Of a DNA stretch of 7,681 bases, positions 1 to 5,236 are shown one piece after another. Location of the stretch: contig JAENWI010000057.1 of NCBI GenBank assembly GCA_016650115.1, positions 1 through 7,681 on the forward strand, written 5' to 3'. Position numbers and translations under genes: made by a program. Within the stretch, counting starts at the first letter, position 1; every line of letters starts with the position of its first letter. Source of the DNA: Peptostreptococcaceae bacterium. GTDB lineage: Bacteria > Bacillota > Clostridia > Peptostreptococcales > Anaerovoracaceae. Under the pieces are notes generated by a model. The model did not search any database, was not told the DNA's origin, and worked only from the letters and a program-made list of their open reading frames with translations.

Positions 1-255
1 CATGGGAATTTTTGTAAACAATTCCCCGCATTCTGGGCATTTAAGTTTTGGTTTGATATATTCCATTTCTATTTTTGACCCTTCGCAAAGTGTACCTTTT
101 GTTATGACATCGAAATACATTTGAATTGAATCACCTACAAATCCCGAGTATTCTCCTACAACTAAACTTACTTTTGTGACCCTTTTGTTGCCAGCCTCCA
201 GACAATGCTTCTCAGCAATTTTAATAATCTGCTGAGTGATTGGATATTCGTGCAT
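1..255 (-). CDS. hypA: HypA, hydrogenase/urease nickel metallochaperone (3' end cut by window)
   Basis: HypA delivers nickel during maturation of [NiFe] hydrogenase (and in some bacteria urease), working in the cytoplasm with the GTPase HypB. The 85 visible residues begin MHEYPIT. His2 and Glu3 belong to the N-terminal nickel site of the family. A segment with the usual HypA pattern follows (KRVTKVSLVVGEYSGF, about residues 24-39), then the first zinc-binding pair CPEC at 73-76. The family is normally about 113-120 residues, so the second CxxC pair and the C-terminus lie beyond the window. The start is supported by an AAGGAAG ribosome binding site (complement of 261-267), 5 bases from the ATG. 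The gene lies on the same strand as the etf operon, but a terminator and its own promoter separate it. No hydrogenase gene is visible, so its client enzyme is unknown. The MHEYPIT start differs from the commoner MHELS-type start; some clostridial HypA-like proteins share it as far as I recall. Confidence 0.9.
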   Translation of the reverse strand, partial: MHEYPITQQIIKIAEKHCLEAGNKRVTKVSLVVGEYSGFVGDSIQMYFDVITKGTLCEGSKIEMEYIKPKLKCPECGELFTKIPM

Positions 256-309
256 TTTCACTTCCTTTTTATATATATAAATTCAATACAATTACTACAC
301 TATCATACA

Positions 310-338
310 ATTATACGATTTTTTCAGACAACTTACAA
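310..338 (-). promoter_or_regulatory. Predicted sigma-A-type promoter of hypA
   Basis: On the minus strand there is a -35 box TTGTAA (complement of 333-338), a 17-base spacer, and a perfect -10 box TATAAT (complement of 310-315). It points at hypA, leaving a leader of roughly 45-50 bases before the start codon. This would make hypA independent of the upstream etf operon, from which a terminator separates it. An overlapping alternative pair, TTGTCT and TATGAT with 18-base spacing, lies a few bases downstream. Confidence 0.6.
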
Positions 339-460
339 TTAGAATTTAACTGCATGTGTTTCTATATTTCCAATTAGATGTATTTAGGATCATCCAGCCA
401 AAATCACAGAGCTCCAAAATTTCAAGTAAAACCAAGCAGCTGCAACGATTCAGAACATTT

Positions 461-502
461 AAAAAAAAGTTATCCACAGAGTCTCTGTGGATAACTTTTT
501 TT
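461..502 (-). terminator. Rho-independent terminator after etfA (U-tract on both strands)
   Basis: A perfect 12-base inverted repeat (469-480 with 484-495, GTTATCCACAGA and its complement) encloses a 3-base loop. It is flanked by eight A (461-468) and seven T (496-502). On the minus strand the hairpin is therefore followed by eight U, as expected for ending the acyl-CoA dehydrogenase/etfB/etfA transcript 54 bases after the etfA stop. The A/T flanks can extend the stem, and the structure could also work in the plus direction. Each arm contains a perfect TTATCCACA DnaA-box sequence (470-478 and the complement of 486-494). Confidence 0.85.
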
Positions 503-555
503 ATAGATGAGCTTTTGCAACGGGTTTTGGCAAGCCCAAGCCCAGTATCGGATGC

Positions 556-1581
556 TTATAGTTGGCTTGTTTTGTATTTCTTTAAAGCATCAATCAGCTT
601 AGGTATAATGACTTTAACATCACCAACAACACCTAAATCCGATACATCAAAGATTGCTGCTGTATCGTTCTTATTGATTGCAATTACGCAATCTGAACCT
701 TCCATACCTGCAACATGTTGAATTGCTCCTGATATTCCGCAAGCCATATATAGTTCAGGCCTAACTGTTTTACCTGTTTGTCCAACCTGTCTTTCTCTTG
801 CAATCCAGCCAGCGTCAACATTTGCTCTTGAGGACGAAATTTCTCCACCAAGAATATCAGCAACTTCCTGAAGTGTTGTGTAAAACTCTGGTGAACCTAT
901 GCCACGTCCGCCTGAAATCAGAACCTTGGCTTCAGTTATATCCACCTTCTTATGTTTTTCCTTTACAACTTCTCTGATTACAACATTCATGTCTGACGGT
1001 TCAAAATTGACTTTTAATTCTTTAATTTCCCCAGTTCTTGTATGATCTACAATCAGTTTCTTCATAACACCAGGCCTTACTGTTGCCATTTGTGGTCTGT
1101 AATGCTTACAAAGAATCGTTGCCATAATGTTTCCGCCGAAAGCAGGACGAGTCATAAATAACAACTTTTGCCCTTCATCCTCAGGTTTTGCTTTCCATAC
1201 ATCAATGTCAAGTTTTGTACAGTCAGCAGTAAGTCCGGTATGTACTCTTGAAGCCACTCTCGGAGCAAGGTCTCTACCTATTGAAGTTGCTCCGAAAAGA
1301 ATTATTTCAGGATCGCATTCCTTAATAACTGCTGTAACTGCTTTTGTATAAGGTTCTGTTACATATTCTGCAAGCATCTTATCTTCAATAACGACAACAG
1401 AATCCGCACCTGCATCAATCAGGCTTTGTGCTTTATCTTTAATATGGTCTCCTATCAGGATACCTACTACCTTTTGTTCTAAATCTGCAGCAAGCTTTGT
1501 AGCTTCCCCAATAAGTTCAAATGCTACTTTGGCTATTTCGCCATCTCTTTGCTCTGCTACAACATATATATCTCTACTCAT
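556..1581 (-). CDS. etfA: Electron transfer flavoprotein, alpha subunit
   Basis: EtfA pairs with EtfB to form a cytoplasmic FAD-containing heterodimer that passes electrons to or from the acyl-CoA dehydrogenase encoded in the same operon. The 341 residues have the expected layout: an N-terminal alpha/beta domain (about 1-210), then the C-terminal FAD domain. FAD-domain landmarks include SGGRGIGS (223-230), SSR (250-252), GQTGKTVRP (267-275), GISGAIQH (282-289), INKND (302-306) and the DLGVVGD region (315-321). Length fits the short clostridial EtfA without an added ferredoxin domain. An AAGGAGGA ribosome binding site (complement of 1591-1598) lies 9 bases before the ATG. The gene follows etfB by 24 bases, so co-transcription and probably coupled expression are expected. 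It is last in the operon, followed by the hairpin terminator. In clostridial relatives this ETF type bifurcates electrons from NADH to crotonyl-CoA and ferredoxin; here that is inferred from family and context. Confidence 0.96.
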   Translation of the reverse strand: MSRDIYVVAEQRDGEIAKVAFELIGEATKLAADLEQKVVGILIGDHIKDKAQSLIDAGADSVVVIEDKMLAEYVTEPYTKAVTAVIKECDPEIILFGATSIGRDLAPRVASRVHTGLTADCTKLDIDVWKAKPEDEGQKLLFMTRPAFGGNIMATILCKHYRPQMATVRPGVMKKLIVDHTRTGEIKELKVNFEPSDMNVVIREVVKEKHKKVDITEAKVLISGGRGIGSPEFYTTLQEVADILGGEISSSRANVDAGWIARERQVGQTGKTVRPELYMACGISGAIQHVAGMEGSDCVIAINKNDTAAIFDVSDLGVVGDVKVIIPKLIDALKKYKTSQL

Positions 1582-1605
1582 TTTAAAGGTTCCTCCTTCT
1601 CTCTA

Positions 1606-2400
1606 CTAAATAATGTGTCTTTCATCAAGCTTCGCAATAATTGCTTCTACAGCTTCATCCGGGCTTAAATCCTTCAATATTGTTCCTGTGCCCTTCGCCT
1701 GCTTTGTAAATGATTTAAATACATTCGTAGGTGATCCCTTTAAACCAATATATTCCGGAACCAACTGATCTTTTAAGTCGTCATAACCTAACAACTTAAC
1801 ATCTTTTTTATAAGCATCAATAATTCCGCCGGCATGCATATATCTTGGTGTTGCTAATTCAGCCAATGCTGTTAACAGGCAAGGCATTTTAACTTCTATG
1901 ATGTGATATCTGTCTTCAAATTGTCTCTTAACAATAACCTTGTTTCCATCTTCAATGTCGTAAATTTCTTCCGCATAAGAAACCTGAGGTATTCCTAATG
2001 TTTCTGCAATCTGAGGCCCTACCTGCGCTGTATCTCCATCTATTGCCTGCCTGCCAGTGATTACAAGGTCATATCCGATATTTGTTAGTGCTGCTGAAAT
2101 AATAGATGCCGTTGCCCATGTGTCAGAACCGCCAAACTCTCTTGCTGAAACTAAATACGCTTCATCACATCCCATTGCAAGTGCTTCTCTAAGCGCAACA
2201 TCAGCTTGTGGAGGTCCCATACATACAACTGAAACAGTCCCACCGAATCTTTCTTTCAATATAAGTGCTGCTTCGATACCAGACTTATCATCATGATTGA
2301 TGATGCTTGGCACGCCGTCTCTTATTAGTGTATTTGTGATCGGATCTAACTTGACTTCATTAGTATCCGGTACTTGCTTTATACATACAACGATTTTCAT
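1606..2400 (-). CDS. etfB: Electron transfer flavoprotein, beta subunit
   Basis: EtfB is the partner of EtfA. In bifurcating ETFs it binds NADH and the FAD at which electrons split. From the chosen start it has 264 residues, beginning MKIVVCIKQVPDT, a classic EtfB N-terminus. Further landmarks are INHDDKSGIEAAL (34-46), the GPPQADVALREALAMG segment (62-77) and the very conserved GRQAIDGDTAQVGP loop (116-129), which contacts the nucleotide/flavin. AELATPRY (180-187) matches the conserved EtfB signature region. An in-frame ATG six codons upstream (2418) is rejected as the start, because the ribosome binding site lies inside that extension and the protein family begins at MKIVV. The gene follows the acyl-CoA dehydrogenase by 27 bases and precedes etfA by 24. 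The gene order acyl-CoA dehydrogenase, etfB, etfA is that of the clostridial butyrate operon. Bifurcation is likely from family membership but not proven by sequence alone. Confidence 0.95.
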   Translation of the reverse strand: MKIVVCIKQVPDTNEVKLDPITNTLIRDGVPSIINHDDKSGIEAALILKERFGGTVSVVCMGPPQADVALREALAMGCDEAYLVSAREFGGSDTWATASIISAALTNIGYDLVITGRQAIDGDTAQVGPQIAETLGIPQVSYAEEIYDIEDGNKVIVKRQFEDRYHIIEVKMPCLLTALAELATPRYMHAGGIIDAYKKDVKLLGYDDLKDQLVPEYIGLKGSPTNVFKSFTKQAKGTGTILKDLSPDEAVEAIIAKLDERHII

Positions 2401-2407
2401 TGTTATT

Positions 2408-2415
2408 ACTCCCTT
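2408..2415 (-). promoter_or_regulatory. Ribosome binding site that fixes the etfB start
   Basis: AAGGGAGT on the minus strand lies 7 bases before the ATG at 2400-2398. Because it falls within the six-codon extension from the upstream ATG at 2418, it supports the shorter protein beginning MKIVV. Confidence 0.75.
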
Positions 2416-2427
2416 CAAAGTTTAAAT

Positions 2428-3570
2428 TTAGAATATTTTCATTGATCCTGCGATTACCATCTTCATTACTTCTGATGTACCCTCGTAGATTTCTGTAATC
2501 TTAGCGTCTCTAAGCGCCCTTTCTACTGGATATTCTCTGCAGTATCCATATCCGCCCATTAACTGAACTGCTGCTCTGCACACATCATTTACCATTTCTG
2601 ATGCAAACAATTTAGCCATTGCGGCATTCTGTGCAAAGTTCTCATGATCATCCTTTGAAACTGCAGCTCTCCATGTAAGTAGCCGTGCAGCATCAATTTG
2701 AGTTTGAAGTTCAGCAATTTTGAATTGAGTATTTTGAAATGATGAAATTCTTTTCCCAAACTGTTTTCTTTCTTTAACATATTTAATTGCTTCATTAAGC
2801 GCACCCTGTGCAATACCAACAGACTGTGCCGCAATCCCGATTCTTCCGCCATCAAGAGCTTTCATAGCGATTTTAAATCCTGCGCCTTCTTTGCCAATTC
2901 TCTGCGAAACCGGAACTCTAACATTTTCATAACTAACTTCACAGTTTTGAGCTGCCCTGATTCCCATTCTTTTAATATTTGGACCAACTGTTAACCCTGG
3001 CGTACTTTTGTCCATTACAAAACATGAAATTCCCTTTGTTCCAGCCGACTTGTCAGTCATTGCAAACATTACAAAAGTGTCCGCAAACCCCGAGTTTGTC
3101 GTGAATATTTTTGTTCCATTGATAATGTAATGGTCTCCATCAAGTACAGCTTTTGTTTGCTGACCTGCTGCATCTGATCCTGCATTTGGTTCAGTTAATC
3201 CATAGCAGCCAGTCTTGGAGCCATCTACCATTGGTCTTAGCCACATTTGCTTTTGTTCTTCTGTACCAAATCCATCAACACATGAACATGCCAGTGAAGT
3301 GTGTACTGAAATAGTTATCCCAGAACTTCCGTCATGCTTTGAAATTTCTTCCATTGCAAGCGAATACCCTAAATAGTCTCCGCCTACTCCGCCGTATTCC
3401 TTTGAATATGGGATACCCATTAACCCGACTTTATGCATTTTTGCTAGAAGTTCCATGTTGTATATTTCGGTTTCATCCATTTCTTCTGCAAGGGGTTTCA
3501 CTTCATTTTCTGCAAATCTACGAAACATTTCTTGCTGTAGTAAATGCGTTTTGTTTAACTTGAAATCCAT
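2428..3570 (-). CDS. Short-chain acyl-CoA dehydrogenase / enoyl-CoA reductase (butyryl-CoA dehydrogenase-like)
   Basis: This FAD enzyme interconverts an acyl-CoA and its 2-enoyl-CoA, using the co-encoded EtfAB as electron carrier. In a fermenter it should run as an enoyl-CoA reductase. The 380 residues match the family length. Visible landmarks are an N-terminal helical domain (1-115), the flavin-binding signature CYGLTEPNAGSDAAG (122-136), INGTKIFTTN (150-159), ALDGGRIGIAAQSVGIAQGA (238-257), KERKQFGK (266-273), and QLMGGYGYCREYPVERALRDAKI near the C-terminus. The motif EIYEGTSE follows, with the catalytic base predicted as Glu363. An AGGAGG ribosome binding site (complement of 3581-3586) lies 10 bases before the ATG. 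It heads the etfB-etfA operon. The closest named function is butyryl-CoA dehydrogenase (bcd). However, residues 204-214 read GIRAAQNCEVS where I recall the C. acetobutylicum enzyme having GIRASSTTELV, so another short substrate such as acryloyl-CoA is possible. Confidence 0.93.
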   Translation of the reverse strand: MDFKLNKTHLLQQEMFRRFAENEVKPLAEEMDETEIYNMELLAKMHKVGLMGIPYSKEYGGVGGDYLGYSLAMEEISKHDGSSGITISVHTSLACSCVDGFGTEEQKQMWLRPMVDGSKTGCYGLTEPNAGSDAAGQQTKAVLDGDHYIINGTKIFTTNSGFADTFVMFAMTDKSAGTKGISCFVMDKSTPGLTVGPNIKRMGIRAAQNCEVSYENVRVPVSQRIGKEGAGFKIAMKALDGGRIGIAAQSVGIAQGALNEAIKYVKERKQFGKRISSFQNTQFKIAELQTQIDAARLLTWRAAVSKDDHENFAQNAAMAKLFASEMVNDVCRAAVQLMGGYGYCREYPVERALRDAKITEIYEGTSEVMKMVIAGSMKIF

Positions 3571-3678
3571 TTTTGTTTTTCCTCCTGTTTTTATCTTTTG
3601 TAATTTGATATCAGTTATTCTTTTTTTATAATTTGTATTTTAATTTCTTTTGCCTTCAAAGTGAAGTCTTATATCATT

Positions 3679-3707
3679 AGACTATATGTTTTACTAAACA
3701 ACGTCAA
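3679..3707 (-). promoter_or_regulatory. Possible promoter of the acyl-CoA dehydrogenase-etfBA operon
   Basis: The minus strand carries TTGACG (complement of 3702-3707), a 17-base spacer and TAGTCT (complement of 3679-3684). TATAGT (complement of 3681-3686) at 15-base spacing is an alternative -10. The -35 box is good and the -10 box mediocre. A start here would leave a leader of about 100 bases. No convincing terminator separates the upstream alcohol dehydrogenase gene from this operon; the only inverted repeat I see is a 5-base AGTCT/AGACT pair at 3665-3683. Read-through from the dehydrogenase promoter is therefore also possible. Confidence 0.4.
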
Positions 3708-3721
3708 TAATATTTTGACAA

Positions 3722-3741
3722 TACTTTACTGTACTTTACTG
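3722..3741. repeat. Tandem 10-base direct repeat upstream of the acyl-CoA dehydrogenase promoter
   Basis: TACTTTACTG occurs twice back to back (3722-3731 and 3732-3741). The 10-base period is about one helical turn, and the pair sits about 15-35 bases upstream of the predicted -35 box. It could be a site for a regulator that binds direct repeats, or chance in AT-rich DNA. Confidence 0.5.
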
Positions 3742-3775
3742 TCATCAACATTTATTATACATACACAATATATAT

Positions 3776-4930
3776 TTAATACCAAAGTTTCTTGTATAGC
3801 TCTTCTATTTCATCTTCATTTGGAATTCGTCTTGTATTGCCAGGACTTCCACTGGCCAATGCATCCGTAGCCATTTTAGGTATAGCTTTAAAAAAGTCTT
3901 CTCTGCTTATTCCGAATTCTGCCGGTGATGGGATATTTAGCGTTCTAAGTAATGCTATTGTTGCTACAACAAATGCATCTGCACCTTCATCTGGCGTCAT
4001 GCCTTGTCTGAAAACGCCTATTTCCTTAGCAAGATTGTTTAGCCTTGCTGTCGCTCCCGGTTTAATATATGGAAGACATACTTTCAGCAGCATCGCATTT
4101 GAAAGGCCGTGAGGCACATGGAACATGGCTCCAATAGGTCTGCTCATACCATGGACTACGGTAACTGATGCATTACTGAAAGCTATTCCGGCTTCAAGTG
4201 CTGCAATAGCCATTTCTCTTCTTGCCTGAATGTTTGATCCATTTGAATACACTTCATAAAGGTTGTCAAAAATTTTCTTAATAGCTGAAACTGCGTAAAT
4301 ATCACTCATTGAAAAGGCTTTTAAAGAAGTATAAGCCTCTATCGCGTGGGTAAGTGCATCAACTCCCGTTGCAGCCGTCACAGCCGGCGGTGCTGTAAGT
4401 GTAAATACCGGGTCAACAATTGCAAGGTTTGCAATAAGTTTTGGGTCATTTAACAACATTTTTACATCAGTTATGGTATTTGTAATAATAGATACTTTTG
4501 TTGCCTCAGAACCAGTTCCTGCTGTAGTTGGAATTGCAACCAGCGGTGGTAATATGTGTTCTATTGCCTTGCCGACATAGTCACAAATACTTCCTCCGTT
4601 CTTAACAACCGCACCAATTGCCTTCATTGAATCCATCGGGCTGCCGCCCCCAATTCCAATGATGAATTCGCATTCTTCATTTTTATAAATTTCAACACCC
4701 TCATCAACCATGGAATGCGTTGGTTCGCAATTTATTGCTGAGTAGACAACATATGAAACCTTAATTTCATCTAATGTGTCTGTTAATTTTTTTACATTGC
4801 CAAGCTTAACCATCATATCATCTGTAACGATAAGCGCTTTTTCACCATAGCTCTTAAGATGTTGCGCGCTCATCTGTAAAGCTTTTTCACCAGAAATAAT
4901 AACCTGCGGTATCGAGAATAAGTTTGCCAT
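3776..4930 (-). CDS. Iron-containing (group III) alcohol dehydrogenase
   Basis: This is a metal-dependent NAD(P)-linked dehydrogenase that interconverts an alcohol and an aldehyde, or a hydroxy acid and its semialdehyde, in the cytoplasm. The 384 residues fit the family. The N-terminal nucleotide-binding half carries GGGSPMDSMKAIG (94-106) and PTTAGTGSE (134-142). The C-terminal half carries the metal ligands predicted as Asp191 and His195 (in GVDALTHAIEAY), His260 (VVHGMSRPIG) and His274 (HVPHGLSNA). Asp37 in LIVTDDM aligns, from memory, with Asp39 of E. coli FucO, which favours NAD over NADP. A GGAGG ribosome binding site (complement of 4937-4941) precedes the ATG. The gene has a strong promoter overlapped by a Rex-like operator, which fits an NADH-consuming fermentation step. 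The substrate is not readable from sequence. Candidates are butanol/ethanol, lactaldehyde, 1,3-propanediol, or 3- or 4-hydroxy acid semialdehydes. It is divergent to crt and lies 205 bases upstream of the acyl-CoA dehydrogenase gene. Confidence 0.93.
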   Translation of the reverse strand: MANLFSIPQVIISGEKALQMSAQHLKSYGEKALIVTDDMMVKLGNVKKLTDTLDEIKVSYVVYSAINCEPTHSMVDEGVEIYKNEECEFIIGIGGGSPMDSMKAIGAVVKNGGSICDYVGKAIEHILPPLVAIPTTAGTGSEATKVSIITNTITDVKMLLNDPKLIANLAIVDPVFTLTAPPAVTAATGVDALTHAIEAYTSLKAFSMSDIYAVSAIKKIFDNLYEVYSNGSNIQARREMAIAALEAGIAFSNASVTVVHGMSRPIGAMFHVPHGLSNAMLLKVCLPYIKPGATARLNNLAKEIGVFRQGMTPDEGADAFVVATIALLRTLNIPSPAEFGISREDFFKAIPKMATDALASGSPGNTRRIPNEDEIEELYKKLWY

Positions 4931-4955
4931 TTTAAACCTCCATTTAGTAATAATT

Positions 4956-4973
4956 TTGTTATATTTTTAACAT
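4956..4973. promoter_or_regulatory. Predicted Rex operator at the alcohol dehydrogenase transcription start
   Basis: The plus strand reads TTGTTAT-ATTT-TTAACAT, which matches the clostridial Rex consensus TTGTTAA-N4-TTAACAA at 12 of 14 defined positions. It lies immediately downstream of the -10 box (4975-4980, minus strand) and covers the expected transcription start, a typical place for a repressor. Rex is known to release its site when NADH is high and to control alcohol dehydrogenase and crt-bcd-etf genes in clostridia. The site assignment itself is inferred; no rex gene is in the window. Confidence 0.65.
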
Positions 4974-4974
4974 T

Positions 4975-5003
4975 ATTATAATATGTCGATAGAATAATTT
5001 CAA
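4975..5003 (-). promoter_or_regulatory. Promoter of the alcohol dehydrogenase gene
   Basis: On the minus strand, TTGAAA (complement of 4998-5003), a 17-base spacer and a perfect TATAAT (complement of 4975-4980) form a strong sigma-A-type promoter. Transcription should begin near 4968, giving a leader of about 38 bases. A Rex-like palindrome covers the start point. Confidence 0.75.
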
Positions 5004-5009
5004 TAGCTT

Positions 5010-5027
5010 TTGACAAATATTTAACGT
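5010..5027. promoter_or_regulatory. Weaker Rex-like site
   Basis: The sequence TTGACAA-ATAT-TTAACGT matches the Rex consensus at 10 of 14 positions with the correct 4-base centre. It lies just upstream of the -35 box of the alcohol dehydrogenase promoter, 36 bases from the stronger site. On its own it would be weak evidence. Its interest is that it sits between two better copies. Confidence 0.35.
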
Positions 5028-5105
5028 AATTTGCATGTATACACAATACAATGTCCTTTATTATATAATTTTCTAGTGATTTTGGGCATTTATTGCATTT
5101 TCCAC

Positions 5106-5123
5106 TTGATAAATGATTATCAA
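5106..5123. promoter_or_regulatory. Predicted Rex operator overlapping the crt promoter
   Basis: TTGATAA-ATGA-TTATCAA is a perfect palindrome in its two 7-base arms and matches the Rex consensus TTGTTAA-N4-TTAACAA at 12 of 14 positions. The symmetry extends outward as CAC/GTG with one extra A on the right. It covers the -35 box and most of the spacer of the crt promoter, so a bound repressor would block RNA polymerase. Control of crt genes by Rex is established in clostridia; here it is inferred from the motif. Confidence 0.65.
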
Positions 5124-5134
5124 AGTGTTACTAT
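5106..5134 (+). promoter_or_regulatory. Predicted promoter of crt and the CoA-transferase gene
   Basis: TTGATA (5106-5111), a 17-base spacer and TACTAT (5129-5134) form a reasonable sigma-A-type promoter, with a leader of about 95 bases before crt. An overlapping alternative is TTATCA (5117-5122), 18 bases, TATGAT (5141-5146). Both are covered in part by the Rex-like palindrome. Confidence 0.55.
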
Positions 5135-5200
5135 CAAAAGTATGATATAGATTGCGTTCGACATTAAGGAATAGTATAGTTTAATTTAATTAAAGGTTTT

Positions 5201-5224
5201 TTAAGAATAGAATTAAGAATAGAA
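5201..5224 (+). repeat. Perfect 12-base tandem repeat in the crt leader
   Basis: TTAAGAATAGAA is repeated exactly, back to back (5201-5212 and 5213-5224). The second copy runs into the crt ribosome binding site AAGGAAG (5224-5230). A related TTAAGGAATAG lies upstream at 5164-5174. The repeat could arise by slippage, and it brings an A-rich unpaired stretch next to the ribosome binding site. No regulator is known to me for this motif. Confidence 0.65.
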
Positions 5225-5236
5225 AGGAAGTAAATT

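Larger units (their letters stand above)
256..555. other. Intergenic region between hypA and etfA
   Basis: These 300 bases hold no convincing gene. Contents from left to right: the hypA ribosome binding site (complement of 261-267), a promoter reading toward hypA (310-338), an unassigned AT-rich stretch with an 8-base palindrome GCAGCTGC at 436-443, the hairpin terminator at 461-502, and a 53-base 3' tail between the terminator and the etfA stop codon. An open frame runs across the hairpin and into the antisense of etfA, but it shows no recognisable protein and is treated as chance. Confidence 0.6.
4931..5236. other. Divergent regulatory region between the alcohol dehydrogenase and crt
   Basis: This 306-base AT-rich stretch has no gene. 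Read from the dehydrogenase side it contains: the dehydrogenase ribosome binding site (4937-4941), a Rex-like palindrome (4956-4973), the dehydrogenase promoter (4975-5003), a weaker Rex-like site (5010-5027), an unassigned AT-rich middle (about 5028-5105), and the crt promoter overlapping a second strong Rex-like palindrome (5106-5134). A crt leader of about 95 bases follows, with a 12-base tandem repeat (5201-5224) just before the crt ribosome binding site. I see no riboswitch-like or tRNA-like fold. Confidence 0.7.

Noticed and set aside
356..721. Open frame on the plus strand across the hairpin and the 3' end of etfA
   Set aside because: It runs antisense through etfA and through the terminator, has no good ribosome binding site, and its translation shows no recognisable domain.
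2401..2418. Six-codon N-terminal extension of EtfB from the ATG at 2418
   Set aside because: The ribosome binding site for the downstream ATG lies within it, and EtfB proteins begin at the MKIVV-type sequence.
2589..2855. Open frame of about 88 codons in another frame of the same strand inside the acyl-CoA dehydrogenase gene
   Set aside because: The dehydrogenase frame is complete and conserved through this segment; the alternative translation is low-complexity and unlike any family I know.
3665..3683. Inverted repeat AGTCT/AGACT as terminator of the alcohol dehydrogenase transcript
   Set aside because: The stem has only 5 pairs with a 9-base loop and no U-run follows, so it is too weak to call a terminator.
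5010..5043. Possible sigma-54 promoter or a plus-strand TTGACA promoter in the middle of the divergent region
   Set aside because: There is a TTGCA but no GG at the required -24 position, and TTGACA at 5010-5015 has no acceptable -10 box 16-18 bases downstream.
5135..5236. Riboswitch or structured leader upstream of crt
   Set aside because: The leader is short and almost entirely AT-rich with tandem repeats; I see no conserved aptamer elements or terminator/antiterminator pair.
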